NCBI GenBank assembly: GCA_038501785.1
Contig: JBAMJR010000040.1
Coordinates: 3,481,001 to 3,545,000 of the forward strand
From: Myoxocephalus aenaeus
Lineage: Eukaryota > Chordata > Actinopteri > Perciformes > Cottidae
Reading direction: 5' to 3'
DNA length: 64,000 nt
Shown here: positions 8,974 through 21,400 of the stretch, one piece after another
Layout: the number at the start of each line of letters is the position of its first letter
How positions within the stretch are numbered: position 1 is the stretch's first letter
Translations under genes and position numbers: made by a program
Notes under the pieces: generated by a model
What the model saw: only the letters and a program-made list of their open reading frames with translations
Databases searched by the model: none
Told to the model about the DNA's origin: nothing

Positions 8974-9156
8974 ATGGGCTGCCCATTTCTACAGAATCCC
9001 GTTGAGGAAGGCGCACGGATAGTAAGAGCAGCGCTCCGCAGAGAGCGTCTCTTCATCTATTGCCTCCTCAGTGGCCGACATGAGAAGTGGCAAAATATTT
9101 CTTCCTCTTTAATGCATGATCAGCACCAACAGATTGCTTGTAAGTGTATGACAGTT
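8974..9156 (+). pseudogene. N-terminal fragment of HARBI1-like transposase
   Basis: MGCPFLQNPVEEGARIVRAA followed by LRRERLF is the characteristic N-terminus of fish Harbinger transposases. The frame then passes into unrelated sequence (LLSGRHEKWQNISSS) and stops. The DDE nuclease domain is absent, so the fragment cannot act as a transposase. Confidence 0.65.
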
Positions 9157-9516
9157 TGAATTTACTGTTACCTCTATCACGGATGGCATTTGTCTAGGTA
9201 GCAGCGTGACCCTGAGGGTCTCACTATCCACTGTGGTGGGAAACCCCAACCCAACCCACACGTTACTCAAGTTACTTTCACAATAGAAGGATAATTGTAT
9301 AATATTGTTCACATCATACATGTAGCCTGGAAGATATTATAATAAACTTACTGACCGCTTTGAACTATGTTCTTATATTTGGTTTTAACTTGCCCCCATG
9401 TTCTTTTAGCTCCACTGGGGTTGCAACTGAAATGAGGTTAAATTGTTAAAACGAAAAGATAATCAAAATAGGCACATACATTTGAGACAGTGATTTAATA
9501 TTACAATCCCAGTAAT

Positions 9517-9684
9517 TTATGCATTGGCGGAGTCGGCGATTTTTTGCCACGATTCCTTGCGGCTTCTGGCTGCTGCAGCAGTGTTGCTTTTTGCTTGTAT
9601 TCTTTCTCTATATTGTTCGTACATTCTTAAGATTATGGTTTGCTCCTCCGTTGTAAAATACGTTGCTCTCGGCGGCTTCTCCAT
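9517..9684 (-). CDS. Myb/SANT-like protein of the Harbinger element (55 aa, N-terminal part)
   Basis: The frame from ATG at 9684 reads MEKPPRATYFTTEEQTIILR, then MYEQYRERIQAKSN and RKESWQKIADSANA before a stop. It matches the N-terminal Myb/SANT-like domain encoded by the second gene of fish Harbinger elements, whose known role is binding transposon DNA and helping import of the transposase. The open frame continues upstream through the terminal repeat, but the start used here is the conserved one. It lacks the C-terminal half of the full protein. Confidence 0.6.
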   Translation of the reverse strand: MEKPPRATYFTTEEQTIILRMYEQYRERIQAKSNTAAAARSRKESWQKIADSANA

Positions 9685-9926
9685 GGTGCACAATTGGTCT
9701 AACGGAGTTAACTCCGCCCCTTTTATGTGCACGAGCACAGATCTAGATGAGACGCTCCTGGGTTCACTTAACGAGTTGATAACCGGCTTCGTGAGACCAA
9801 TAAGCGAGACCGCGGACATCTGGTTAAGTGCAGCTGGATAACTGAGGGAAACCCCGGGTATGTTAATCCAGCTTCGTGAGACAGGCCTCTGGTTAGCTTT
9901 TCTACCAGCCATACTGTAGGGGTGTT

Positions 9927-11344
9927 TTAACCCTCTGGGGGCGGGGCCCGCTTCGAAGCGTTAAACCAGGTGTTTCAATTTTTTTATAAAATTATATCAT
10001 CACAATAATACGTCACAGAGATATGGTTTCAAATCTGGCGGATATGGTTTCCACTTCCGCGTCTGAGCATCTAAACATGGACATGTATGAGGCGTGCAAA
10101 GCTTCACTGTGAGTCAAAAGATGCCAAGCAAAGAGTCCTTAGCAGAGCTAAATTGGAGGGGACTGATGGCGCAGCTTCAGAGCCTGAAGGATTCACTAAC
10201 AAGGAGCTAGACGGAGCTACTATATCGTTACTACTGTAGTGTTTATGTCACGTTAGGTGCTGCTAACACGGCGCGAGCTAATGAGAGCTAACGAGAGCTA
10301 ACGGAGATAGCTGACTACAGCTATGAACGGTGGTAATCAACTGTTGTCCCTATCACCGTTAACTTTCTTTCAGTGAACTCATACTGACTGTATTAATGTA
10401 TTTTACAGAGTGGATTAGAGCTGTGCGGCTTGTAACCCGACGTTTACGGTATGTTGTTGTGTAGACTCAAAGGCAAGACCAACCATGCAAAACACAACAC
10501 AGTTTAATGGGTACTTTGGTTGTGGTTTCTGTTTACATCCTGGTACTCTTGTAGAGAAAACAGTGAAGTATACTGTGACTGCCACTGAATATCCTGACAG
10601 AGAAGCAAAACAAGTGCTGGCAGATATGGAGCAGGCAGTAGCACAAAACAAAAGTGTGAAAGGTCCATCACCACTCATCAACATGCCTTATTTTGATATA
10701 GTGTGGTGCTTTGTTCCAGACTATATGCATGCTGTGTTACTTGGTGTCATCAGACAACTCACAGAGCTTCTTCTAAACAGTGAGCAACCCTACTACATTG
10801 GGAATGGCACCACTATGAGGGTGCTAGAAAACAGAATGAAGGACATAAAGCCACCACAACCTGATAACTCGACTACCCAGACCTACTGCAGAGCTCAGGC
10901 AGTGGAAAGCCTCAGAGTGGCAGCAGCTTTATCTGCCTACAGGTCCCGTTACTAACATAAATGTGCTATTGCAAAGTTCAGTAAATACACTTACCCATCT
11001 TGGAATCGATCCCTTTGCTTGGTGTTGTCCTGTTCATCGCAGGAATCGTATCATTCAGGCTGTGAAGCTGTGTCAAAAAATAGCTTCGCTCAGGCTTTTC
11101 CCTCTCTGACTCAGTGACGCTTTTTGCACGCATCATATGACACGTCCATGTTTAGATGCTCAGATCTCGCTGTGTGAATCTCGTACGATGTCGCGAGAAA
11201 AGGACGCGGAAGTGGCTGAAGTCTACTAATTCCAGTAGAATTTAAACCATATCTCTGTGCCGTATTATCACGGAGATATGAATTTAATCAAAACGTAGAC
11301 ATCAGAGCCCCGCTTCGAAGCGGGGCGGACACGGAAGTGTTAGA
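9927..11344 (+). mobile_element. CACTA/EnSpm-like element with long diverged terminal inverted repeats
   Basis: The left end (GGGGCCCGCTTCGAAGCG, then AATACGTCACAGAGATATGG and GAGCATCTAAACATGGAC) recurs as its complement on the right at 11080-11344. Each arm is roughly 180-260 bp with indels. Each arm also contains a short palindrome centred on CTTCGAAG. Between them lies a TNP2-type transposase fragment. Exact termini and target duplication are not resolved. The element sits directly after Harbinger copy 1. Confidence 0.6.
10485..10955 (+). pseudogene. TNP2-like (EnSpm/CACTA) transposase fragment
   Basis: An open frame of 156 residues contains NGYFGCGFCLHPG, matching the Cys-rich motif of animal EnSpm transposases, and DIVWCFVPDYMHAVLLGVIR, matching the conserved DYMH/LGV block. 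It starts and ends abruptly (ALSAYRSRY, stop), so only a middle portion of a protein normally several times longer is left. The open frame is intact over this part, which suggests fairly recent insertion. Confidence 0.65.
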
Positions 11345-11399
11345 ATGTACAGTCTATATCAGCCCTGTGGACTGATTATGAATAGCAGCTACTTTTATA

Positions 11400-11497
11400 G
11401 AAATGCAATTTATGTCTTTCTGTAATTTTCACACTTTGCAAAGACATCCGGCGGGCCGAGCTGGACCCGCTGGCGAGTCGTATGTTTGACACCCCTG
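11400..11497 (+). mobile_element. hAT transposon end (truncated)
   Basis: The stretch ends TATGTTTGACACCCCTG, preceded by CCGGCGGGCCGAGCTGGACC. This is the conserved terminus of Charlie-type hAT elements (inverted form CAGGGGTGTCAAAC). The other end is not nearby, so this is a remnant. The left limit is approximate. Confidence 0.6.
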
Positions 11498-11579
11498 GTT
11501 TAGTGCATCTGAACATTAATAAGTGGTCAATCGATCTATCAAATATCTTTCTATTTAAATTGCTGTTGTCATTTAAATG

Positions 11580-11698
11580 CAGTGGCGGGCCGTTAGGGCC
11601 TGCTAAGCCTTCTCTGCTGGCCTAAACAGAATCACAGGGAGTGCGCCGCGCAGCTGATCCACTGAAGGCGAAGGTAGAAAGTCCACGGCCCGCCACTG
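11580..11698. mobile_element. hAT-type MITE with 8-bp target duplication
   Basis: The 119-bp element has terminal inverted repeats CAGTGGCGGGCCGT and ACGGCCCGCCACTG. It is flanked by the perfect 8-bp direct repeat TTTAAATG at 11572-11579 and 11699-11706. The 8-bp duplication and the CAGTGGCGG end mark it as a non-autonomous hAT element. Confidence 0.9.
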
Positions 11699-11706
11699 TT
11701 TAAATG

Positions 11707-12287
11707 TCTACTTTGCCATCCACTTTTACTTTTTATCATTAACTTTATGCACACCAACAGATAAATCCTCCCTTGAGTCATATTCTAGCTTAGTTAACTA
11801 ATGTGACCGAGCATAACGCAGCTCTCATTGAAATAAATTCCCGTTTATTTTCATTTTAATTCAATCTAATTCACCGAGCTCGTAGATTGCTAATATTAAG
11901 TGCGTGCTTAACTGCTGCATTTAAATGACAACATATCGGCTGAGTCTACAGAAATATAACAGAATGTAATGTAGTAATTAATTACACATTTTTTTGTATT
12001 ACTACGCCTCAATCAAAGCTTGCACATGTGTATTAGCTAAGTGTGTGAGGCTGTACCATCCTCCGTTACCTGAGGCCGATACTGAGTAACCTCTTCTAAG
12101 CACAAACTGTTGGTGTATGTTTATTGTGGGGAAACCTCTAAAAACTTAACAGGGCACTTCTCTGACCTTGTTTTCACTGAATTGGATGTCAAATGTATGG
12201 TGTTCAGGTTTTTGGTGCCCACCATATTGTGGGTCCCCACCCTATCTATGACTACTTACATGCTCCAGGCCCCACCATATACTACAA

Positions 12288-12342
<55 letters not shown>

Positions 12343-13330
12343 CAGTAAACCGAGGGCCACTGAAAACAGTGGGGGACTAATGGGTTGCCAGTTTGAGTAA
12401 TAAAGACCCAATTTAATGTTGTGTTTATGACCACATGCTGCTTTAGTGCATGTGTGTGTTGATCTGCATTGCAAGCAGTGCTTATCTTACTCTGTCTTAA
12501 AGAACTTGCTGATTTGCTTTAACAACCACTTCTGCATAACTTTGAGAAACTTTTTAAAGATCAAGGCAAGTTCACCTCTCCATGTAACAAGGAAAAAAGT
12601 GTTTGGCATTAAATTGAAGCATGGCAGAGTCAAAACACTGAAAATAATAACTCATGTGTGTAGTTGGAGATGAATTTGTATGTATTGAAGAAACTAGAAC
12701 AATATTTTGCTTTGTTTGTTACTGTGTTTTCTTTGAATGTTTTAGTGCATTCTGTAGCAGGTATGTTGCAGAATTGATAGGTCAGTCACTGGCCTCCGTA
12801 GGTGTCTGAGCTGTTTTTTTAAAGATTAATAAACTCCACCTTTTTGAAAAAACTGTAATTTACATATAACATTATGGAATGGAGAAGTTCAATAAACAAG
12901 CACTTAATCAAGATTTCAAGGTCTAATACGCCACACAAAGGCACCATAGTGCAACTGCCACCATGTGGTGAAAACATGTATGACATAATTGAATCCCGAG
13001 CTGGGAAAAGTAGAATAAACTTATTCAAACAAAAAATAACTTAATTAAAGGATCTAAATAAATCAACCTCTGTCACAACGCTTATTATTGTTACTCCAGT
13101 CATTCATTTATTCATTCATGAAATCTCATACTGGCAGGAATTAAAAACAAAAATAGAGCACATCCTCACGTTGACCATGACCATCTTCAACCTTTCAAAA
13201 ATGTTGGACTGTCAGACTCAGAATATGACTCATCATTATTAAGTTATTTTGCAGATATGATTTGTTTTTTCACGGTTCCCCTCCACTAGCTTAAAAAACA
13301 GATCAGGAATTTCATTTTAAGTAACTGCAT
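11707..13330. other. Intergenic; contains a (TA)n tract
   Basis: No coding signal was seen. A perfect (TA)n run lies at 12293-12338. The rest is AT-rich sequence between the transposon block and the 3' side of the semaphorin gene. Confidence 0.5.
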
Positions 13331-13333
13331 ATT

Positions 13334-16300
13334 TTTATTGTGTTAATCAAAAACAATCTGACATGACATTTCACAAAGACCTCTGGGAGTATTACAGTGC
13401 ACCACGTTAACTTTGGCCTTCGACCTTTGAACTTTGAATTTCAGACCTCTCTACACACATACACACACCACTGTTCCCTTTGCCATTATATACAGAGCTC
13501 TGCTTTCCCCCAAAACTCACACACATAAAAACCACAAGCACACATTTCTCTCTCTTGCACACACACATACACACACACGCCTCTCCTTGTGAGCTAGCAT
13601 ACAGGGGTGCGTCACATGACATGGGATACAACAGAAGTGTTGATTGGAGGGCTGTGTGAACAACAAAGACATAAATTGGACACTGTTCAGGATTTCTTCT
13701 TTTTTTTTTTACCATTGGCTGTAATGTCCCAAAAAAAATTGAGGATGAGTCCTTTTCAGCAATCACAAACACATGTAAATCTATAATAAAAATAAAAATC
13801 CACCACAACATATCAGCTTATCTTTGCACATAAATACAAAGGAATGATAATAATATTCAACATTGTGCTTTCTTTCTCTTGCTCTTTCTCGCCACCGCAC
13901 CATTGTCAAACGCGTTAGCCACTAACATTGGTCATGCAATTTCAAAAGAGCACAAAACAGCTGGCCAAAAAGACTCAAGCAGATTTGACATCACAACCAT
14001 TGTAAAAAATCTTCTTTTAGTGATTTTGTAGTATTTCCTCAATTAGTTCTACAGTTTAAATGCCGAAAGACAACATCTTTCTACATTTAAACTTTTTTTT
14101 CATGTCTTTACAGTAAATCCTGGATGTGGTGTCAAAGTGCAGAGTGTCCGTTCAGTTCAGTTCAGTTTAAAGAGTTAATTACATCTCTATAAAGAAGGTA
14201 CATAAATAACAAACGACAATGATTCCATACATCTAAAATCCACTCACAGACCTAGTTTGTGTTGCCTGCTGTTGTCAGGGACTGTGAATTAATGACCACA
14301 GCCAAGTTCAGCCAATTTCGGTATACTGAAGATTTTAACCCACGATACTTCTGATGAATTTGTGGCAGAAACACAAATTAGACCAAAAATCTTCTTGAGT
14401 CATGAATGCAAAACACAAATTCATGTTTTATCTAACATGGCCAGTTGTGGATAGACTATGATATAATAAAGTATGGTACCATAGGTAGGCTCTTCACCCG
14501 AGCCTGTACACACAATGGACACTAAGGAGGCAGGCTACACACGACATATTTGCACAGACGAGCAACAAACGGGTTTCTTTACAGATAATACACAGAGAGA
14601 GATTGGACTAAAGACGGAGAGAAGGAAGACCATATCGTACTAATTGTTCATTATGAGATACCATCATTAAGCAGCAAAAGGCAATGATATTAATGACTGT
14701 AACACTACATTGAGAAGTGATTCCAACAGTGTATGAAGTCGGATGAAAGTTTTGTTTTTGATGGACAGTGAAATGCATTATGGGTAGCGCAGAACAGCTT
14801 TATGTGCATTCTGCCGTGTTGAATGAGAAGTTGGCGGGTGGCTCATCTCATATTATTTGCATATATCTATTTATCACAAACAACATATGCAAGAACAGTG
14901 TAAAAGAGCAAGGAGTAGAAGTACCGTTTAGAATACAAAACAAAATCATAGTTTCACTCATAAATATCATGCTAATATATATATATATATAGTGTGTATA
15001 TATATATATATATATATACTGTACTGTAGCCCAGAAACATGGGTTGTCATACTAGAGTCCACTTCCCTCTATCTCCTCATTGTATTGATGTTTCCCCCCC
15101 AAACCACCATGTTCATGATTTATCCTTTATGTTAATGCACAACACATTAAACACAGCCAAAAACAAAACCAATAAATAGCACATTTTAGAGTGAAGTTTC
15201 GATCTTGTCAAAACTGTTGTGTATGTAAAAAGATGCTACAATGTGTATAGGTGTAATCCAGGTCTTGTTCTGGCTTTTATTCGCTTTTACGAATGAATTA
15301 TTTGTGCTTCAGCTTTGTCCATTCTCTGTAAACATCTCATCTTTCTCTCACATTGTGGAATGCCAGTAGTTTTTCCACCCCTCACTCTCTAGTGGTTTGG
15401 ACCAGTAAAGCAACATAATTATATCTTGCCAGATTCGACTGCTCTCTAACCATAACTGCATTGTATTGTGTGATTTATTTTGCTGCAACATGCCTCAATG
15501 TGCCAAAGGAAACCATTAAAAGACTACTATATAATATAACCAGTTTTGCAACATGCTGATCTGTTCCACAGGCTGCCCCACACTGCTGACATCTCTACCT
15601 CTTCTGTGACTGCATGATGCGCACAAACCCATGTGAAATGTGAGGTTACTGGAAATATGTGCAACAAGAGCACCACAGAAAGTTGATCAATTTATCTGTT
15701 TGTGTTGTAACAATGTTTTAAAGTGTTTATTTGTCTGAATGCATTTGCACTTGCACATAAATAGTTGCATTCAAATGTGTTTCCAGTTAGAGACCATTAC
15801 TTTCCAGTATATTCCAGTTTCTGTATTCCCTCCCATTATGCGCAGCTCTCCTGTCCACCATTTTTCTACATTACGTTACGAAATCTACGAAAAAAGCTGT
15901 GTGCAGATGTCGTCCAAAACTTTGGGGGCTGTTTTTTTCCGGAGTGGTGCAGTCCAGAGTTTAGATGTCCATACTATGAGCTACTTTCCACCTATAACAT
16001 AATAGTTGGCATGAAGTAGACAACGAAAGATGTTGGGATTTCTGTGTGGTCGACCCACCTTCCATATACAGTCAGTGGCAGCAGGAATGGCAGCCGAGTG
16101 TACGTTTATTGTCCACAGATAAAGGTAGGTTCACTCCCATGTATCTTGCATGTAACCTCGACTATGCTAGTGGAAGAGTGTAAAGGGATCGTGCAGAATC
16201 ATTTTGGGCTGTAAGGCAGCACATGCAGGGGCTGGCCAGTGAGACGAGGACTCAGAGATCGGGGTACCCTATAGTGGGGTCCTCCATGGATAAATATACA

Positions 16301-16473
16301 CAATAGAGGAGGTGCTGCGTGTTTGTGTCTGTGTGTGTTTTTATGTATGTGGTTGTGTCTGTATGTGTGAACACCTCCAGGAGTTCTTGGTCTCTCAGTC
16401 TCGTTCTATCATTTTCCTCCTTCCTTTCTTGTATTAGTCATTCTTTTTACCCTTTGTGTCTTTCTCAACGTTG
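13334..16473 (-). other. 3' flank / candidate 3'UTR of sema3b
   Basis: The stop codon is at 16474-16476. AATAAA signals on the minus strand occur near 16106, 15728, 15474, 15276 and 13334, so the 3'UTR could be about 0.4 to 3.1 kb long. The stretch carries no other gene. A (TA)n run lies at 14975-15018. The actual cleavage site cannot be told from sequence alone. Confidence 0.35.
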
Positions 16474-16986
16474 TTACTCCCCTGCACTGCGAGGCGCCCG
16501 AGGATTCGGCTTCCCGTCGTGGGTCCGGCGGTTTCTCCCCTTCCTTATCTCCTGAAGATGCTTCCACTTCTTGTTAGCTGGGCGGACAGCAGGGCCCACA
16601 GAAGGGGCATCTTTTCCCGGAGCAGCAAAGATCTTATCCCCTTGGTCACTTCCGGCATTCTTTCGTGCCCAAACTTGCTCACAAATCTGGTCAACAGTGC
16701 TCAGGTTAGGGTGGTCCACCAGCTGCATGAAGTCCCGATACCAAAGCTTTTGATTGGTCATCGGGGGCCCACCTCCACTGCGGGGGTCTAATCGGACTGG
16801 GGCATCGGAGGGTAGATTGGAGACTGAGGAGGATGTTGAAGGTACAACTTCCAAGGTGATGCCTAGTAAGGTTTGGGTGAAGCCGTGCTCCATGGCATGG
16901 CATTGGTAGATGCCAACATCTCTCTTCAGGACACGACGAATCAGCAGGCCTCTGTCTGTCTGGAGAATGCGGTCATCTAGACGCAC
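16474..16986 (-). CDS. sema3b: sema3b coding exon 17 (Ig second half, basic tail, stop)
   Basis: Residues 646-815 and stop. It contains DRGLLIRRV, YQCHAMEHGFTQTLLGITLE (second Ig cysteine, 674), QKLWYRDFMQLVDHPNL, CEQVW (Cys747) and the heparin/neuropilin-binding-type basic tail KWKHLQEIRKGRNRRTH. A second convertase-like site (GRNRR) lies in the tail. Confidence 0.93.
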   Translation of the reverse strand: MRLDDRILQTDRGLLIRRVLKRDVGIYQCHAMEHGFTQTLLGITLEVVPSTSSSVSNLPSDAPVRLDPRSGGGPPMTNQKLWYRDFMQLVDHPNLSTVDQICEQVWARKNAGSDQGDKIFAAPGKDAPSVGPAVRPANKKWKHLQEIRKGRNRRTHDGKPNPRAPRSAGE

Positions 16987-18379
16987 CTGGAAAACAGAAA
17001 TAACTTCAGCAACATGTTGGAGCTGGACTTTTTGTCTTTTTGTAAAAGTGTGTATCTTAGCACCAATGTCATCCAGTAATGTTTCATGCACATGATTCTG
17101 ACCCTGATTAGTGGAAGAGTGAAGAGAATGGACATGTTGTGGATCTGACAGTGGCTCTAAAAAGCCCGGCACATATGGCAGTGAGTGCACAAGTATAGAA
17201 TAAAGCCCACGTTTTAACTGCAAGAGCAGCTTGCATTTAAAACCTGATCTGTGACGGTTGGCAGCATTGTACCCAGTATACTGTAAGTGGAATGGTTTTT
17301 AATGTGAATTGACTTTGGCAATAATAATCCAAGGACTCAGGGAAAAGCTAAAATGATCTTCGGCACTAATTGCAGTTAACTGTCAGACACTAACTTGAGT
17401 GGCACTGCTTAGCAACAATGGCATGTGGGGAAAATTAATTAAAACTGGATAAAGGTGTTTTTTTTGTTGTTGCAAGAATCATATTAACTGTTTACACTTA
17501 CTGCACATTGCAAAAGATTGGCTTCCTGACTTCATGATATATACAGTCATGTAAAACCTTTTTTGGTGTTTGGTCAATGCTCCTGTCAGATCTCATAGTT
17601 ACACCCTCTCTCCACTGTCCTCCATCCCTCTCACCTCTTCACGTGGGTTCTGTGGATGTTTCTGGAAGGTCCAGGTGACTCTGGCCTGAAGGGACTTTGG
17701 GATACACTCCAAGAAAGTGCTGCTTCCCTCAACTCCATACAGCTTCTTCTCTGCAACACGGTGCTTATGGTGGTCTGCAGGGGGCAGCAGAGACAAGGAC
17801 ATTATGAGATCTACTAAAAGCAAGGGCATCCGCTCACTAGTAACAATTCAGGACCAGTTGCGAATTGAAAAGCCTAAAGAGGATTGAAAAAATGGACGAA
17901 GCAAGACGGGGAAGGAAAGACCTGGGCAGGTCAGAACAAAGTAAGACAGGATGATATGGGACAGAGAGACTTGAGCTGATAATGTGAATGCTAATAAGAA
18001 ACCAAATCTTGGATAACCTTTCAGGAAGTTGCTGGGTCTTTCAGTCTTGTGAGCAAATGTATTTATGCATCGGTGGCACACAAGAAAAGCGTAATCTACA
18101 ATAGTTCTTTGACCAGAGGTGTTAAAACAATAATCTTAGTTGGCACTGATTTAATGCAAGCCTTGGTTGGCTGTTGATGGGAAAGTTCACTTCAATCACG
18201 AAATGACTGCATCCTGCAGAACATTGGTGACTAGTTCACATGTTTGATGTGTGACACTAAACAAGGACTCTTCTGGTCCTGGCAGTGCTTATTCATCCAT
18301 GTTGTCAATCTGAGTGATGAGGTTTAGCAATGACAAAGGATCAGTGTCTTTGCCCCAAATCTTAACCTGAGAAATTTGA

Positions 18380-18439
<60 letters not shown>

Positions 18440-21400
18440 TCTCACTTCTGACGAAGTTAATTTCTAAGATTTACAAAAATATATCCAACCATTAAGACCG
18501 TAATTGGGTCAGAAAAGTAACAATTTAGTTTCTAGCTAATAGCACTACACAACTTATTGGGAAAGCAAGGGTGTTAAACTGACCTCTCTGATCAGCGCTT
18601 TGGGACAATGACTCATCAGAGACAATTACTCTGACCTTCATTAGTTTTACACAATCCGGCTTGCATGTTGTAATCGTATTTCCCAGGAGCTCCTAGAGTT
18701 TGAGCAATTTGCCTGATTTAGTTATGTGGCAGAAAGACAGATAGCAGCAGAATGCTGATATTGTGGTCTCAGAGGACAGAGGTCACCAGGGGCAAGGATT
18801 TGGGATGTTTTGGCACACAGACCGTGAGATGTCAGATGCTAAGACTCTGAGTCAGAGCAGGATCCGAGTAAAGCTTTATTTTCTGAATATCCTCAGTAAG
18901 CTTGAAAAACTGGTTACAGCCGCAGAGCTTTCATTTATGTTTTAATTTTAACAACCAGACAAAATGATAGATTTAGTAGAATACCTCCAGAGCACAGGGT
19001 GTTGGGGTCTCCGTTCCTTACATCCTGGCGACGAAAACGTCTGTAAAAAGAGTTAATTACAATTTACTACAACATTAGAAATTTATATTTGTGAAATAAC
19101 CTCAGTTTTTACTGTGTTTGTCCTGCTCATTGTAATGAATGGTCATCTGGTGTGTGTGTGATTAGTGTGTGTGTATCACACACCTCTTGGTATTTGGCAG
19201 GTAGCGAGTACAGGATGTTCCATCCCAGGCGCAGTACGGGTCTCTGGCCAGGCAGCACTCAGCGCAGGCCTTCCCATACACACTGCAGCGGTGCAGTGGA
19301 ACCTGGGCAATGCCTGTGTCTGAGCCCAGATACAACTGTTGCTGTGAGGACACGGTGGAGGGACACGTTTCAATAGAGTTTCAGGGCTTAAAAGCATACA
19401 CTCAATTTAACTCACGGTCACACATGCACAAAATGAACGCTTGCCTCCCGTTCTTGTGGCATTGGTATTGTTGGTAGTTACGCATACATTTACTGGGCCC
19501 CATCACAGGCAACGCCTTTCTCTAGTTCTGACTTAACTTACCTTTAAGCTGTCCTTTATTTTCTACACTCACACTCAGTGGCTGCTGCTAGACACTTGAG
19601 CACCTGCTTATATCTATAGGTGTATCGGCTTTGAGACTGTTACACCCTGATAGAAATGCTTAAGGGAAGCTGTACCTGAATATTAACAGGACGTCTTGGG
19701 TCCTCGCGTGTCTATTTTCTGTCCAAGACTTTGGGAAGTTGGAAGCACATTATATGTTGCCCCATACTTCCCTACATTTAAGTGCTGCCTGAGCTTGTAA
19801 AACTGCCTTCCTTGGTTTTCACCTTAGTGATACAAAGACCAATATTCTCTAAGGCGAAAAGAGCCACAACATTCGATATTTTTATCAATTATTTTAAGTT
19901 TAAAACAAACATACCCGTTTTGAGGAGATCTGCATGTTGATGATGGATGAGGCGTCCTTTAGAGCAGATGAGATACAGGTAATTAATTACCATGCTACAC
20001 ATCAAATAAATTGATACATTTGCATTATTAAAAAACTGCATTTGAAGATGCATCAGTATTGTTTCTCAATATATAGCAGTACATATACTTTTCATAGTTT
20101 TCTCACTTTGAAGACCTCCAGCTCTTCCAGTAGGAGCTCCTCCATGTTGTTCCAGCTTTCCTTGGGGACATTGATCACCTTTAGTACTGTCCCTTTGTCT
20201 GAAATAAAAGATGCAGTTCATCAAGTTTACATCATTTCTTTATTTTCATATTTAAATATAAAGCTAAGTTAGAACTGAAAACAAGTCATTCACCTGTGCC
20301 AATAAACATGACATCATACTGTCCATCAGCAGCATTGACTCTGTCCACAGCAATCTGTGTGAAGCTGTAGTCCACATTAGTTCTGACGAAGACGGGCCGT
20401 CTGCTCATCGGATAGACCGGGTTGTACATCAGAGGGTGGTGACGCGCAAACTGGATCACATCATCTGGGAAACCCTTTGTGGACTCAAAACTGCCGAATG
20501 TCTTGCTTGGACACTATTGGCGGGGCAAAAAAAAAGAAAGTTGAATTATTTTTACAGCAGCTGTATACAAACTTGCAGAAAAACACAAATGAGATACAGC
20601 ACAAAAACGTGTTCCAAATGTATATGTATTCTGCAAGTGTATTTCTGGTTCGATTGTGGGACACCATTTTCTTAACTTAAATAGGGATACAAAATGGTGT
20701 AAGCAAATTTTAAATATTACAAAACAAACTGTAAATAGTGAAAATTATCAAAACTGACCATTTTAATTGCAAATATCCTGAGAATGTATGAACATGCACA
20801 TGTTGTCATTATAAATGGATTATATTTCAACCCGCAATTCAAAATATTCTAATAATACAGCCAATCCACTTTGGATTGACAGTGGGGGCTCAGAAACGTT
20901 TTGCCCTATTTGGACTCAAACTATTTTTGATTTGTTTTGTAATTGTTCTGCATGTAAACTGGTATACAATGTCTGACTTAAAGTTACGGCCGAGCAGGCC
21001 ACAATAAGGTATTATGGTGTGATGGGTCACAAGAGATGTGAGAGATTTTCTCCAGCTCAAGAGTCCAGCCTCCCTCTCTAATTAAAATTCCAGTCTTAGA
21101 CTTTTAATTCTAGTTAAGCTTCACGAACCTATACTGTAAGAGCATGCAGTTTACATACTTTTTCATGGTGTGCACAGGTGATACAGTTAGTAAATAAAGT
21201 GGAAAAATCTTGATCAGAATCATGCATTTTAAACTCTGAATCGGCTTTTCTTGAAAGTGTGGTTTATTTCTTTTAATTTGATTCTTTCCGCTAATTTTAC
21301 AACTCAGTGGGGGGATGACGGAGTGATAGAGGGTTTACTGTAGGCCCAATACAATTACTATTCTGCGGTCATACAATGGGGATTGTTCTGCTGTGGCAGT

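Larger units (their letters stand above)
8753..9893 (+). mobile_element. Non-autonomous PIF/Harbinger derivative, copy 1
   Basis: The ends are inverted repeats (CCAGAGGCCTGTCTCACGA on the left, its complement on the right at 9874-9892), length about 1141 bp. Inside are the 5' ends of the two genes typical of Harbinger, facing each other: a HARBI1-like transposase start on plus (8974) and a Myb/SANT-like protein on minus (9684-9517). The transposase catalytic part is missing. Related copy 2 at 37484-38413 has the same ends and arrangement. Target duplication was not resolved. Confidence 0.8.
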
